Part shown: positions 12,591-22,150 of the stretch, piece by piece
Numbering within the stretch: position 1 is the first letter of the stretch
Layout of the letters: each line of letters begins with the position of its first letter
DNA from: Aporrectodea caliginosa
Lineage: Eukaryota; Annelida; Clitellata; Crassiclitellata; Lumbricidae
Length of the DNA: 64,000 nt
Assembly: GCA_020284085.1 (NCBI GenBank)
Contig: JACEVL010000162.1
Coordinates: 1,067,266 to 1,131,265, forward strand
Direction of reading: 5' to 3'
The notes under the pieces: generated by a model
Told to the model about the DNA's origin: nothing
What the model saw: the letters and a program-made list of their open reading frames with translations, nothing else
The model's database searches: none
Program-made: the position numbers and the translations under genes

Positions 12591-13020
12591 GGTATAGGCG
12601 AAATAGGCGGTTGCCAAGAGTGGCGCTTTTCAAAGGGCGGCAAATTCCGACAAAATACATGATGGTCACTTCCGTCAATAATCAATAAAATCAAATAAGA
12701 TATCATTTATGAATAGGCTAAGGGGTGGCATTTTTGTCCTCGCCTATAGAACCTCAAACAGCGAGCAGCATCATGATGGATATTTGACGACGTGTTGACG
12801 GTCATGCTTGCAAGAGAAGTCTGGCCTACATGAGAGCGGGTCTTAGGAGTCACCTCAACTGTTAATCACTGACGGAATTTCGATCTACCGACCGGCAGGT
12901 GGCGAAGAGACCTACCTGCTGTGTTCTCTGTGCATCCGGTGGTTTGCGGGGTAGCCGGACGTGCGTCATCTTCCAACAACGAGGGATCGACTGCTGGGTG
13001 GAGGCATAACATGACTTGTA

Positions 13021-13643
13021 TCCCCCCGGACATTATCCCCCCAGGGTAGGACATTATCCCCCCAGTCTAAGATATAATCGTATAATATTCTTGCCGAAAT
13101 GCAGGAAAATGATGAAAATAGTTGTTGGCCTAAAGGGAAGTTTGATTTATAAGATGCTTAAGTGTTTCCGTAAATAGAAGCTGCATTGATTAATTTAAGT
13201 TTTTATTTAATTGAACCAAAGACTTGTTACTGTCAATCGGTTCTTCAGTTATTAAGTGAAGACTTGTTAGTGTCATATAAATTTTAAGTGAACACGTGTT
13301 AATGTATGTTAGGCCTAGTTGCTAACAAAAGTGTCTCATAGCTGAGAAATTGCCAACAACGCTAAAATCGGATGCTATGTCCAAGTCCGCGCAGCGGTCA
13401 AAGTGTTTCGTACTGATTATGAACTGAGCGACATTAACAAGTCTTAAGTTATATACATATATACATATATATATATATCCATATATATCTATATATATAG
13501 GATAACATATGTACATGTATATATAAATACATTATATGTACATATAGGCCTACATATATTTACACAGAGGGGGATAATGTCCGGGGGATAATGTCCTACG
13601 CAAAATCAGGGGGGGATAATGTCCGGGGATAATGTCCGTTCCC
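13021..13643. mobile_element. Foldback element with GGACATTATCCCC terminal arrays (copy A)
   Basis: The left end carries two forward units of GGACATTATCCCCCC (13,028-13,065). The right end carries four inverted units, GGGGGATAATGTCC (13,566-13,643), finishing in GTCCGTTCCC. The interior holds GGCAAGAATATTATACG (inverted) and an AT-rich tract. It is the inverted homologue of the insertion at 39,025-39,963, but its middle part differs. The left tip is shorter than in that copy and I find no clean target duplication here. Confidence 0.8.
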
Positions 13644-15166
13644 TGTTGCGAACGCTACCGTCCATCGTCGCTCTAAAGTCTAAGCCATCTGTCTCTTACA
13701 CCATGCTCCAAACTATAGGCTAGACGCATCTTGGTCCAGTGACTCGGGATCCGAACATGATGTCATCTGTCAATTTGGGATGGAAGTTCATGGAAAGCAA
13801 TTGGCTGGGCTCAACGTGTGTGCGCATGTGCGAACCATTTGCGACTCTTCTGGCTTTTTAATTTTTATATATTGTTTTGCTGCTAAAGGTATTTCTTAAT
13901 GACATTGTATATTAAAATATCGCCGATCTTTCATATAATATATAATATATCACTCGATATAGGCCTACCCATATAAATAGGCCTATTATATTTTAGCAAC
14001 ATTGGCTAGGCAGCGTTTTTGTGAGGCACTGAATAGGCGTTGTAGACTCGTAGTAGACTTACTACAACGCATTGGTGTCCAGATACATGCATCTATATAG
14101 TCCTGCATAAAAGTAAAGGCAGACTAAAATATAGATCACCCAGGGCGCAAACTTCTATACCTCCCACAAAGCTACTTTCAGACCCCCAAACAGGCCATCG
14201 GGGAAAATGCGAACCTCAATGTCCTCTTCAACCAGGACGGCATGATCTTGCAAGCTGTGCACGACGTGTTCGTAGGTGGAAACGAGCGCCACTCTTAAGT
14301 GGTTTCTTCTACGAATGCGTGGCGCAGCTGCATATATTTGCTGCCTAGGTTTGCTGCCAACAACCTCATGTCAAAACCCTACGACGGCAAAATTAATATA
14401 GATGCGCCTATCACGTTCTGCATACAAAGAGGCCGGGTACACGTCGTTTGACCTCATCAATGTAACAATGTTAACTTCTAAGGTGCGCGGCTGCGAGACC
14501 GCGCAGCACATTAGAAATGCCGCGCAGAAGTTTCAAAATTCCGCGCTCAAGTTTTGGTAGGAAATACATTATTATTATGAGCTAAAGTTTTGTTTAACTG
14601 GCCATTGAATTATTAACCTACTTAAGCCATACATCTTCTTTAATAAAAAGACTAATGTGTATTTAGTGAGTACTGTATAGCCTGTAGTTACAATTTACAA
14701 AAACAAAATAATGTTCCTGAAAATGTGTTGCTCAGTTTCATTGCTCACGCGGAAATTAGGCTGCTCAAACAACCGCCATCTCCGCGCACAGAGGAAAAAT
14801 GTTAGAGAGAACGTACGTTGCTTCTCACCCTCGAGAACTGTTCCTTAACCCAAAAGAAGCGCTAGGCCTAACAGCTGGCCCTTGTAAACCTCGAGACCTA
14901 CTACAACAGCCTTGAACACGACAAATGCCAACAACAAACTCATTTCCACACCTTCGACAGGGATAGGATGTCGAAGACGATAACCAAAGGGTATTTACCA
15001 GATCACGAAGGTCAAAGCAGAGGTTCAGTGAGGAGCTATAACTGAGCTAAGCTCAGTCACTGCCAGGGATTTGGCCAGTGTGATTCTCGTTAACGATAAC
15101 GATAATGTTCGTTAACATTATCGTACCGTTGCCCGTTCGTTTACCCCTAGTGCCGCCACCACCCTG

Positions 15167-15727
15167 GTGCATTCTTTCGTTACATCCCGTCGAGATCTTG
15201 ACTACTGCTCGTCGCTCTACTTTGGCCTTCCTCTAAATCGACTTGTGTGCCTGAACCGAGTCTTGCGCTCTGCAGCGCGTCTTATTGGGCAAATCCCCAA
15301 ATTTGGTCATGTCTCCAGCTATATGCTGGAGACCTTACATTGGCTCCCTACCCGGCAGCGCATCGAGTACAGGATTGCTGCCTTGGTACGACGATGTCAG
15401 CTGGGTCTAGCACCAGTCTACCTGCGGGAGCTTTGCTGCCCCTCGGGTATTCAAGGTCGCCGCCCCCTCCGCTCTGCAGAGAAGGGGGTGCTCTTAGTCC
15501 CATTTGCACGAACTGCAACTATGCAGAATCGAGCCTTTTCCGTGGTGGGCCCAGTGGTCTGGAACGGGCTCCCCCAGGAGATACGCCTGCTCCTGGGACT
15601 TTTACTGAAGCTTTTTTTACTAAGCTCAAAACTGTACTTTTTGGCCGTGCTGGAGTCGGGAGCGCCTCTGAGTAGCCCTCTTGAAGGGGCGCTATATAAA
15701 TTTATGAATGAATGAATGAATGAATGA
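15167..15727 (+). mobile_element. CR1/L2-like LINE ORF2 C-terminus and 3' tail
   Basis: The open frame 15,167-15,715 encodes about 180 residues of the C-terminal end of a LINE reverse transcriptase: RRDLDYCSSLYFGLP (the 'dYcnsll.glp' block), AARLIGQIPKFGHVS, LHWLPTRQRIEYRIA, and NRAFSVVGPVVWNGLP. This series is characteristic of CR1/L2-type LINEs, and the catalytic palm lies upstream of the truncation. The DNA ends in the tail CTTGAAGGGGCGCTATATAA and a (GAAT)n tract, a target-primed insertion terminus. Related ends occur at 1,237-1,640, 9,113-10,850 and 53,255-53,470, and in the SINE at 35,305-35,640. It cannot act on its own. Confidence 0.9.
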
Positions 15728-16548
15728 ATGAATGAAAATAAAAATGATTTCGTTAACGATAACTATAACTATAACTAAACTAAAAAATATCATTAACTAT
15801 AACTATAACTATAACTATAGGCCTACCAATAACGAAAATTCATCTTTATTTTCGTTATTACACAAAATAAAAATAGGAAGTGCAATATGGACGATTCGAC
15901 ATAAATGAGAACGAAAAAATGCGATATTTTTATCCATCTAGTTTAACTTGCGGAAATCTTGCTTGCTTGAATGTTTGCTTGCTTGAATGTTTGCTTGCTT
16001 GAGCCACAGCTAACAAGTCAAATCTTGCGACGACTAGTTCGATCACTTACAATCATTCAATCGTCGTGAAACTTGGCAGACAGACTCGCCCTCGCACACA
16101 CTTCATTCTATCAAAATTTCAGCTCCCCAAAAAGGCTAGCTTATAGAATCGGGGACTCAACTTTTCGAATCGGGGAATCCCCTTTTCCGACACGCAGCGT
16201 TGTGATTGGCCAGCGTTGCCATTGGCTGCAACAGAAACGGGTGCGGTGCTTGATTAAACGGACGCTATGTTGTAAAATGAACGCGGACTATATATTTGTA
16301 GAGGTAACTGCTTAATATGACGGATTATAGGATACTAGATGGATATAGTAAAAAACTTTGTTTTACTATTGGTTCTTTTTATTATTATGCAATTTGTCAG
16401 TTACTTTAGAAACTCGTGTATTCATGAAGCCGAATGCACCCATGGTTCAAGACTTTCAAAGCTCTGAGCAAATTGTGAAACAGCGTGTTAATACGCACAA
16501 TTTTGCTTATAGCCTTAAATATTGTAACTAAGTAGTAACTAAAATTAA

Positions 16549-17088
16549 TTAAAATAAAAATCCATTAACTATATCTGTTACTTCTCTCTCTTTCGGGGAG
16601 GAACTAGGACGCGATGGGGCCACTCCAGCCAAGTCAGATTCGAACTCCACGAACCGGTCAGGGAGGTGTTCATCAGGAGGGAGGGTATGCGATTCAAGGT
16701 GCTCATATCCCAAGCGGGTTAACAGATGTGCCACCTCTAATTCATCCACCTCAAGCTCAGGTACCAGGATAGATTCAGTGGGGTCCGTGGTCCTCGGGTG
16801 GAGGACAACCTTCAATTCTGTAGAAAGTTCTGGGTGCGGAGCAGGACCTCCCCTATTTGTGGATTCATTTAAGGTGTTTGTGTTTTTAGGGTACCCGTCT
16901 ACCCGACCTGCACGATCTTCAACCAGTGTGACGGAATCACTGCCTTCAGCCTCCTCCTCCTCCTCCTGGAGCTTATCACCTCCTACCATTACCTCTGGGA
17001 ACATGGACTTGAAATGTGACAGAAAAGTCTCCCTCATTTGTGGATTTGAACGAATTAACTGGACGCAAAGATCTAATTCAGTTTCCAT
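16549..17088 (-). CDS. Hypothetical acidic protein inside the 2.8-kb element
   Basis: A 179-codon frame from the Met at 17,088. I do not recognise it. The N-terminal 35 residues (METELDLC, LIRSNPQMRETFLSHFKSMF) look helical. A Glu-rich run of five E follows near residue 42, then a proline-, serine- and acid-rich tail ending EREVTDIVNGFLF. Upstream on the same strand, at about 17,755-17,765, is GCGCTATATAAAATC, a TATA-like box, and AAAAATGGCG at about 17,712, so a promoter and short first exon are possible but unproven. The homologous left-arm sequence (285-600) keeps no open frame. It may be a captured or element-encoded gene, or a chance frame. Confidence 0.3.
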   Translation of the reverse strand: METELDLCVQLIRSNPQMRETFLSHFKSMFPEVMVGGDKLQEEEEEAEGSDSVTLVEDRAGRVDGYPKNTNTLNESTNRGGPAPHPELSTELKVVLHPRTTDPTESILVPELEVDELEVAHLLTRLGYEHLESHTLPPDEHLPDRFVEFESDLAGVAPSRPSSSPKEREVTDIVNGFLF

Positions 17089-18049
17089 ATTTTGTGTTAT
17101 TAAATGATCCAAACAACAATTACAGAAATACAATTATGTCAAATAAACTAAAGGGTCAATTCTGGAGAGCAAGTGTTTCTTACTTTCTTACTCTTTCTAA
17201 AGAAATGCGATTAATGAATTAATACAGAATTAGGCAATCAGTGCTTACGAAACCCTATCTGTGTCAAGTTACTACCCAGTGACCTAGTTACATAGCATTT
17301 AACCCCGTTAGGCTAAAATTAGCTATTCTCAAGACCAAGTCACCTCTACTTAACTCTAGTTGGGATTTCTCAGGGGCAGGAGCCAACCAACGGGAGCGCA
17401 AACTATCCCTAGTACTCCAATTCCCTCGTCCAACCTTAAGTAATGATCTACCTGGGGATTTTCCACTATCCACCCAACAAAAATTGGCAGCGATGGCGCA
17501 CTCAACGCAACTACGCACTATTCCAGGAACCCGGAAATCCTATCTTATTTCCTCTATCTAGTTCCTTCTAATTCACCCTTAGGACACCACTAAGTTCACC
17601 CGGAGTATATTACCACTTTAAATACACCTTTTGTGGCCGTAATTCGGGGAAATACTTATCCTGAAGGCTTAATTAACATTTTAGTTCACCGCTTCGATCG
17701 CCATTTTTATCAACCAACGCCAACTACGTCACTTCCTTCCTGTCCACTCTCAGATTTTATATAGCGCTTTATCATTTTCGTCACATGACTAAACTATATC
17801 TAAAAATAATACTAACTATAACTATAACTATAACTAAAATTAGAAAACCCATTAACTATAACTGTAACTATAACTAAAATAAAATCTGTAAGGAGAATCA
17901 CACTGATTTGGCGAATCAAGGCCACCACCTAATCATCGGAGCCAGCGTTTCCGCACTTATAACAAGGGTTTTAACTTTTAAGTGGTTCAGAAGATGTTTG
18001 GTCTTTTTGTTTTGTTGTTTTTCCATTGTCATCTTAAATGCTGTGATCG

Positions 18050-18330
18050 TCGATTGAGATATCCAAACCATTCCACAAGTCTACAACTCTTGCACTGAAG
18101 AATTTCTGCTCTAACGCTTCTGCTTTCTGCTCTTGCCTTCTAACGCGCCACAGGAAAGCCAAGCGCAGGACACTAGCTTATCCACGAGCGCTCAAAGAAC
18201 CTCTCCCACTGTACTGCCTCCTTTCCAGCAATAATCTTGTAGGCTTCAATTAGGTCTCCTCTGAACCTCCTTCTCTCCAATGTTGTTATTCCACGACGAA
18301 GGCCATTCTATATATTCGGTTGATGTTGTG
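18050..18330 (-). mobile_element. LINE C-terminal relic (second LINE lineage)
   Basis: The minus-strand translation, with one interruption, reads RRRFRGDLIEAYKIIAGKE, a FFERS-like stretch, then EQKFFSARVVDLWNGL. This matches the widespread '(R)RLRGDLIEaYKIl ... kFFsqRVVdlWN.LP' ending of LINE ORF2 proteins. Short matches to its middle part (CTTATCCACGAGCGCT) recur near 49,590-49,640 and 56,310-56,345. Truncated and inactive. Confidence 0.75.
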
Positions 18331-18339
18331 CCGAGATCA

Positions 18340-19329
18340 CTGCATACTTAAACGCTCGAAGTAGAATTCCTATTGACTGGGACTGGGGTGCATCTGAACT
18401 CTTCCGACCATTTCCGACCTTTTAAATCCAGAAGAACTTCGTCTGAGTTCCGTAGAGGCCAAAACAACATAAAAAACTATATCCTCTGCTGGTCGCTGTG
18501 TGTGCTTGATTGCGTTTGCAGAACAGGTGCGCGTCAATTAAAATCCCAGCCCTCGAAATTCATCTGCGAATCTATTCACTCGCACGCGCGTACACAGACA
18601 CACATGCTCGCACTCACCAACACACAGACACCCACACAGACACCTGCCCTCGGCTAAATCGCTTGCGAGAGATAAGATAAATACCGCATTAAACCCCACC
18701 CCGTCAGACTTCTTGTTTCGTCTGCTGGAATACAGGGCTCTTATGGCAACTGTGTGGAGACCCGATGGCGACAAAAGGCCGAGGGTCATCACACGATGGC
18801 GCCACTCGATTCGGCTGCAGCAACAGGTGCCATAGATACCGTTGCCAAGGCTCGATCGAGGCCCCCCGCGAAATCATCGCAATGAATTTTGCAGCCATGC
18901 ACGCCTATAGGGCCTACACAGTGTATATACATAATTATACATTGTACAGTGTATACGTATAAATTCATGTCTATATATACGCTAACATGTTCATGCATTA
19001 TTTTATGTATGTATATGTATGATGTATTACATTCTGTAGGCTAATGTTAGCCTAACACTTTGCAGTCGTTCGGTCTTTCTTCGTCTCTTGTACATTTGTC
19101 AATCAGTCAGTCAGTCAGTCTGTCTGTCAGTCTGCTTATCTGTCAGTCTGCCTATCTGTCTTCAGTAGCGAAAGTACGAAATAACCCTTCGGGACCCATT
19201 CGAGTAATCTGTGGTTGGACTTGAAATACGAAGTTACGCCACAGTGTCTAACTGCATGGCTCTTTGTCGTTCTCAGCACGATTCTTTCTGTTTGCATGCA
19301 TGCATGTCTGTCGGTCCAGTCAATCCGTC
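18340..19329. other. No gene seen
   Basis: Mixed-composition spacer with a CA-rich stretch at about 18,580-18,645 (ACACAGACACCC-type words), a GTCA/GTCT-rich microsatellite at 19,097-19,160 and several short chance frames. Nothing coding is supported. Confidence 0.5.
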
Positions 19330-19388
19330 TGTGCACGCTTACACACCCGCACCCACACCTACACACACCTACACACACACCTACACAC

Positions 19389-19460
<72 letters not shown>

Positions 19461-19510
19461 CACCCACACACGCACGCACACACACACCACCTACACACAC
19501 ACACCACCTA

Positions 19511-19568
<58 letters not shown>

Positions 19569-19598
19569 ACACCTATACACACACACCTACACACGCAC

Positions 19599-19684
<86 letters not shown>
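19330..19684. repeat. (CA)n microsatellite, about 350 bp
   Basis: Nearly pure CA dinucleotides with a few CTACACAC and CCACC interruptions. Six overlapping frames give poly-Thr-His or poly-Cys-Val translations, which are artefacts of the repeat. Confidence 0.97.
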
Positions 19685-19688
<4 letters not shown>

Positions 19689-19848
19689 GTGTGAGAGGGG
19701 TAATTCCATGCCATGCGAATTTGTAATGCAAAGTCATGACCGACTTTGACAGCTTATATTTTCATAACCACTGGCACTAGAGCTACGCGGTTTTCACAGA
19801 ATGTGGAGCATGGCCAGGTGAGCATCTGGTCCAAAAATAGTTTTTTCA

Positions 19849-20240
19849 TGTGTGTGTGTGTGTGTGTGTGTGGGCAGGTGTGTGTCGTCGGTTTCCAGTG
19901 TAATACACTAGCAGTGTGTGTCGTGTTTTCAATGTTTTCTGCGAGTGGTGTGTGTCGTTGGTTTCCAGTGTAATACACTAGCAGTGTGTGTCGTGTTTTC
20001 AATGTTTTCTGCGAGTGGTGTGTGTCGTCGGTTTCCAGTGTAATACACTAGCAGTGTGTGTCGTGTTTTCAATGTTTTCTGCGAGTGGTGTGTGTCGTTG
20101 GTTTTTCCCGTGTAATACACTAGCAGTGTCATGTTTTCAATGTGTTCTTCGACAATGTGTGTCGTCAGTATGCAGTGTAAAACGCTACCAGTGTGTGTCA
20201 TACTATTTCATGTTTTTACGACTGTGGTGTGTGTCATGAG
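19849..20240. repeat. 70-bp tandem repeat
   Basis: After a (GT)n start, the word TGTGTCGTYGGTTTCCAGTG begins at 19,881, 19,951, 20,021 and 20,091, giving an exact 70-bp period. Each unit also has TAATACACTAGCAGTGTG and TCGTGTTTTCAATGTTTTC. A more decayed unit follows to about 20,240. Units alternate GTCGTCGG and GTCGTTGG, hinting at a 140-bp higher-order unit. Confidence 0.92.
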
Positions 20241-20291
20241 ACTATGAATCGGAGTCAGAAATGATGATCATTGGCTCCGGACGACGCTGGC

Positions 20292-21311
20292 TCAGGGATC
20301 GTCGTCAAGAGAAGAAGTAGAACCAGAAATTTCCACTTCTCTCACCGGGCTACGCTGGCCAAGAGGGAAGTAGTCCGAGTCGTCGTCAGGTTCGACGTCG
20401 CCATCCTCCGGATCCGGCGATGCGGGGTTGTCCATGATGATTTCATGAGCGACGGTATCCTCCACCGGGTCGTCCTCCATCGGGTCATCTAGAATGACGA
20501 TAGGCGCCTCCTCCGATCCCGGGGGAGGAGGCGTACGTCTCACCACCACAGCTGTCTTGCGAGATGGTCCCGCAGCTTCTTCGTCATAGATTTCACGGGA
20601 TAGAAAGGAAGGGAAACAGGGGAGGCGCCGCCTGACACTGTCCTCAAACTGTCCCCGGTCACGCACGAGGCCAAGACTGCGCGCCATCCGTCGTACGCTC
20701 TGAACGTCCTCTGGCCTCGGCGAAGTCATCACAGAAGTCGAAGGCTCATCTCTTATCGGAATTTGCTCTGGTTCCCGTCGGACTGGTCTTGCCTCAGGTT
20801 CCCGTATTTCCTCAGGAGCGGCCGATGCCGCCGGCATTTCATCCACGTGAAGAACCATCGAGTCGTCAGGCAGCATCCCCAGCAGAAGGTTCGGCGCGTC
20901 GACTAAGATGCTGTCGATCATCTCCTGCAGTTCCGCGCCCTCCTCATCGGACAGGAGCAACATCGAGGGATCGTAGGCCGGTTCCGCCGGAAGCTCTAGC
21001 TGACCGAGACAAGCCTCTAGGTCCGCAGGCTCGATCACTGGCAACGATCCCTGGGGCAGCACGACGTCCTCCAAGGAGTCCACCCATACGGCGTCTTCCA
21101 GCAGGAGAGGACCGAATCCTCCTCCAAGGTCGAGAGCCTCAGTCGTAGCCGCTAGGCCCAGCGGAAAAGAGGACGCAGAGGCCTCAGAGACCCGACCTAT
21201 AAACTCTACGTCACCATGCTTCACCCTGATGTGGCGAAACAAGGAACGCCTTGCACTCGGCCCGTAATAGCAGCCTTTGCAAATGTCACACTGCAGAGAC
21301 TGGTCCTCCAT
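20292..21311 (-). CDS. Acidic protein with one C2H2 finger, probable accessory ORF of the Gypsy element
   Basis: The minus-strand frame is open from 21,533. I place the start at the Met at 21,311 because the first recognisable domain follows at once: residues 7-31 contain C-x2-C-x14-H-x4-H (CDICKGCYY ... RHIRVKHG), a single C2H2-type finger. The remaining ~300 residues are acidic and proline-rich, with one basic patch (RMARSLGLVRDRGQFED, VRRRLPCFPSFLSREIYDEE) and a serine- and Asp-rich end. I do not recognise a family. Its GC-rich composition matches the adjoining gag region and differs from the AT-rich flanks, so I infer that it belongs to the retrotransposon and lies 3' of the deleted pol. 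A LINE-type N-terminal finger protein is an alternative. Confidence 0.5.
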   Translation of the reverse strand: MEDQSLQCDICKGCYYGPSARRSLFRHIRVKHGDVEFIGRVSEASASSFPLGLAATTEALDLGGGFGPLLLEDAVWVDSLEDVVLPQGSLPVIEPADLEACLGQLELPAEPAYDPSMLLLSDEEGAELQEMIDSILVDAPNLLLGMLPDDSMVLHVDEMPAASAAPEEIREPEARPVRREPEQIPIRDEPSTSVMTSPRPEDVQSVRRMARSLGLVRDRGQFEDSVRRRLPCFPSFLSREIYDEEAAGPSRKTAVVVRRTPPPPGSEEAPIVILDDPMEDDPVEDTVAHEIIMDNPASPDPEDGDVEPDDDSDYFPLGQRSPVREVEISGSTSSLDDDP

Positions 21312-21520
21312 AGTTTCTGAGCAGAAGATAGTTACACGTCTGTGCTCCATGAAGGTCAACAATAGCAATGATGCTGACTGCTCGAGCACGCATGCAGATA
21401 CAGGAGGTGGAAGCCACGGCCTTCCATCCATCACCTCAGCATCACAATTGGTGGGCTCCTCAGACCAATCACCGGTTACGACGGCAAAAACCCCGCTCTT
21501 CACCCTTTGATGGCTGCTTG

Positions 21521-22150
21521 TCACCTCCCCCACATAGCACTAAAGGCCCGTGGGACCTGTCCAATCAAACCACTCATAGGAAAGTAATCAATAAGTACGT
21601 GGGGCCAATTAACACCGGGTCCCATACGAAATCCCCGAAACCGGTTTCTTGAAATCTTAACTCGATTCGTTACAACCATTACACCTCTCAAATCCCTGAC
21701 AAGATTCTTTCCTCTCTTATCAAAACTACCTAAGAACAGCGCTCTAGCTAATGGCTGGCCGGCAGCCATCCTATGCAAAAATAAGCGACGCCATAATGGC
21801 TGTTGCACGGGGCGTTCGTCCACCGTCTTCGGCGTGCACACTACTCTTCTTTCTCGGTCGTCACTGCACTCAATCAGCAATCCGCTCAGTCGTTCCCTAA
21901 TTTCAGGCGACACATCGCCGGGCAGATCGGCCAACAACATCTCACTAGGCGAAACAGCATCAATCGGCCCTGCATTCTCATCATTTTCCTTGCTTTGCTC
22001 AACCTCCACCGGGTGCAACCCTCCTAGCATCTGGTCCTTAGTCAAGCGAATCTCGTGCTCACTTAAATTCACAATTCTAACGCGGTTGTCCACGTGATCA
22101 TCGACCACTACCCGGGCAAGATGCACACCAGGCTGAATATCTTGAGCCTC
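21521..22150 (-). pseudogene. Ty3/Gypsy pol linker remnant, RT missing
   Basis: A frame of about 200 codons that is +1 relative to the end of the gag-protease frame. It starts with QDIQPGVHLARVVVD and continues LSEHEIRLTKDQMLGGLHPVEV, the conserved linker between protease and reverse transcriptase in Ty3/Gypsy polyproteins. It reaches VDERPVQQPLWRR, the usual lead-in to the RT fingers, and then departs from the family at about 21,780. No RT catalytic motif, RNase H or integrase follows, so pol has been deleted here. The +1 offset may be a programmed shift or a simple indel. Non-functional. Confidence 0.8.

Larger units (their letters stand above)
7680..17380. repeat. Right arm of a giant imperfect inverted repeat
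   Basis: This is the reverse-complement partner of 1-7,135 and the well-preserved arm. The hAT at 9,265-10,568, the element at 12,092-12,590 and the element at 15,076-17,904 all keep perfect 8-bp target duplications here, while their left-arm counterparts are scrambled. The arm probably continues beyond 17,380, but the partner would lie outside the window. Stretches between the elements listed separately (7.7-9.1, 11.4-12.0, 12.6-13.0 and 13.65-15.07 kb) show no coding region I can support. Confidence 0.85.
15076..17904. mobile_element. 2.8-kb hAT-like TIR element with TSD GATTTGGC
   Basis: CAGTGTGATTCTC at the left and GAGAATCACACT at the right are inverted repeats. GATTTGGC occurs at 15,068-15,075 and 17,905-17,912, an 8-bp target duplication. 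Just inside both ends are tandem TTATAGTTA/GTTAACGATAAC motifs (15,087-15,125; 15,752-15,820; 17,805-17,880). It encloses a LINE end (15,167-15,727) and a minus-strand ORF (16,549-17,088). No transposase was recognised, so it is probably non-autonomous. Confidence 0.85.

Noticed and set aside
19136..19749. Several long frames (63-171 codons) of Thr-His or Cys-Val
   Set aside because: They only translate a (CA)n microsatellite; every frame is open.
19849..20240. Regular repeats considered as a CRISPR-like array
   Set aside because: The full 70-bp unit is repeated without variable spacers, in a eukaryotic sequence.
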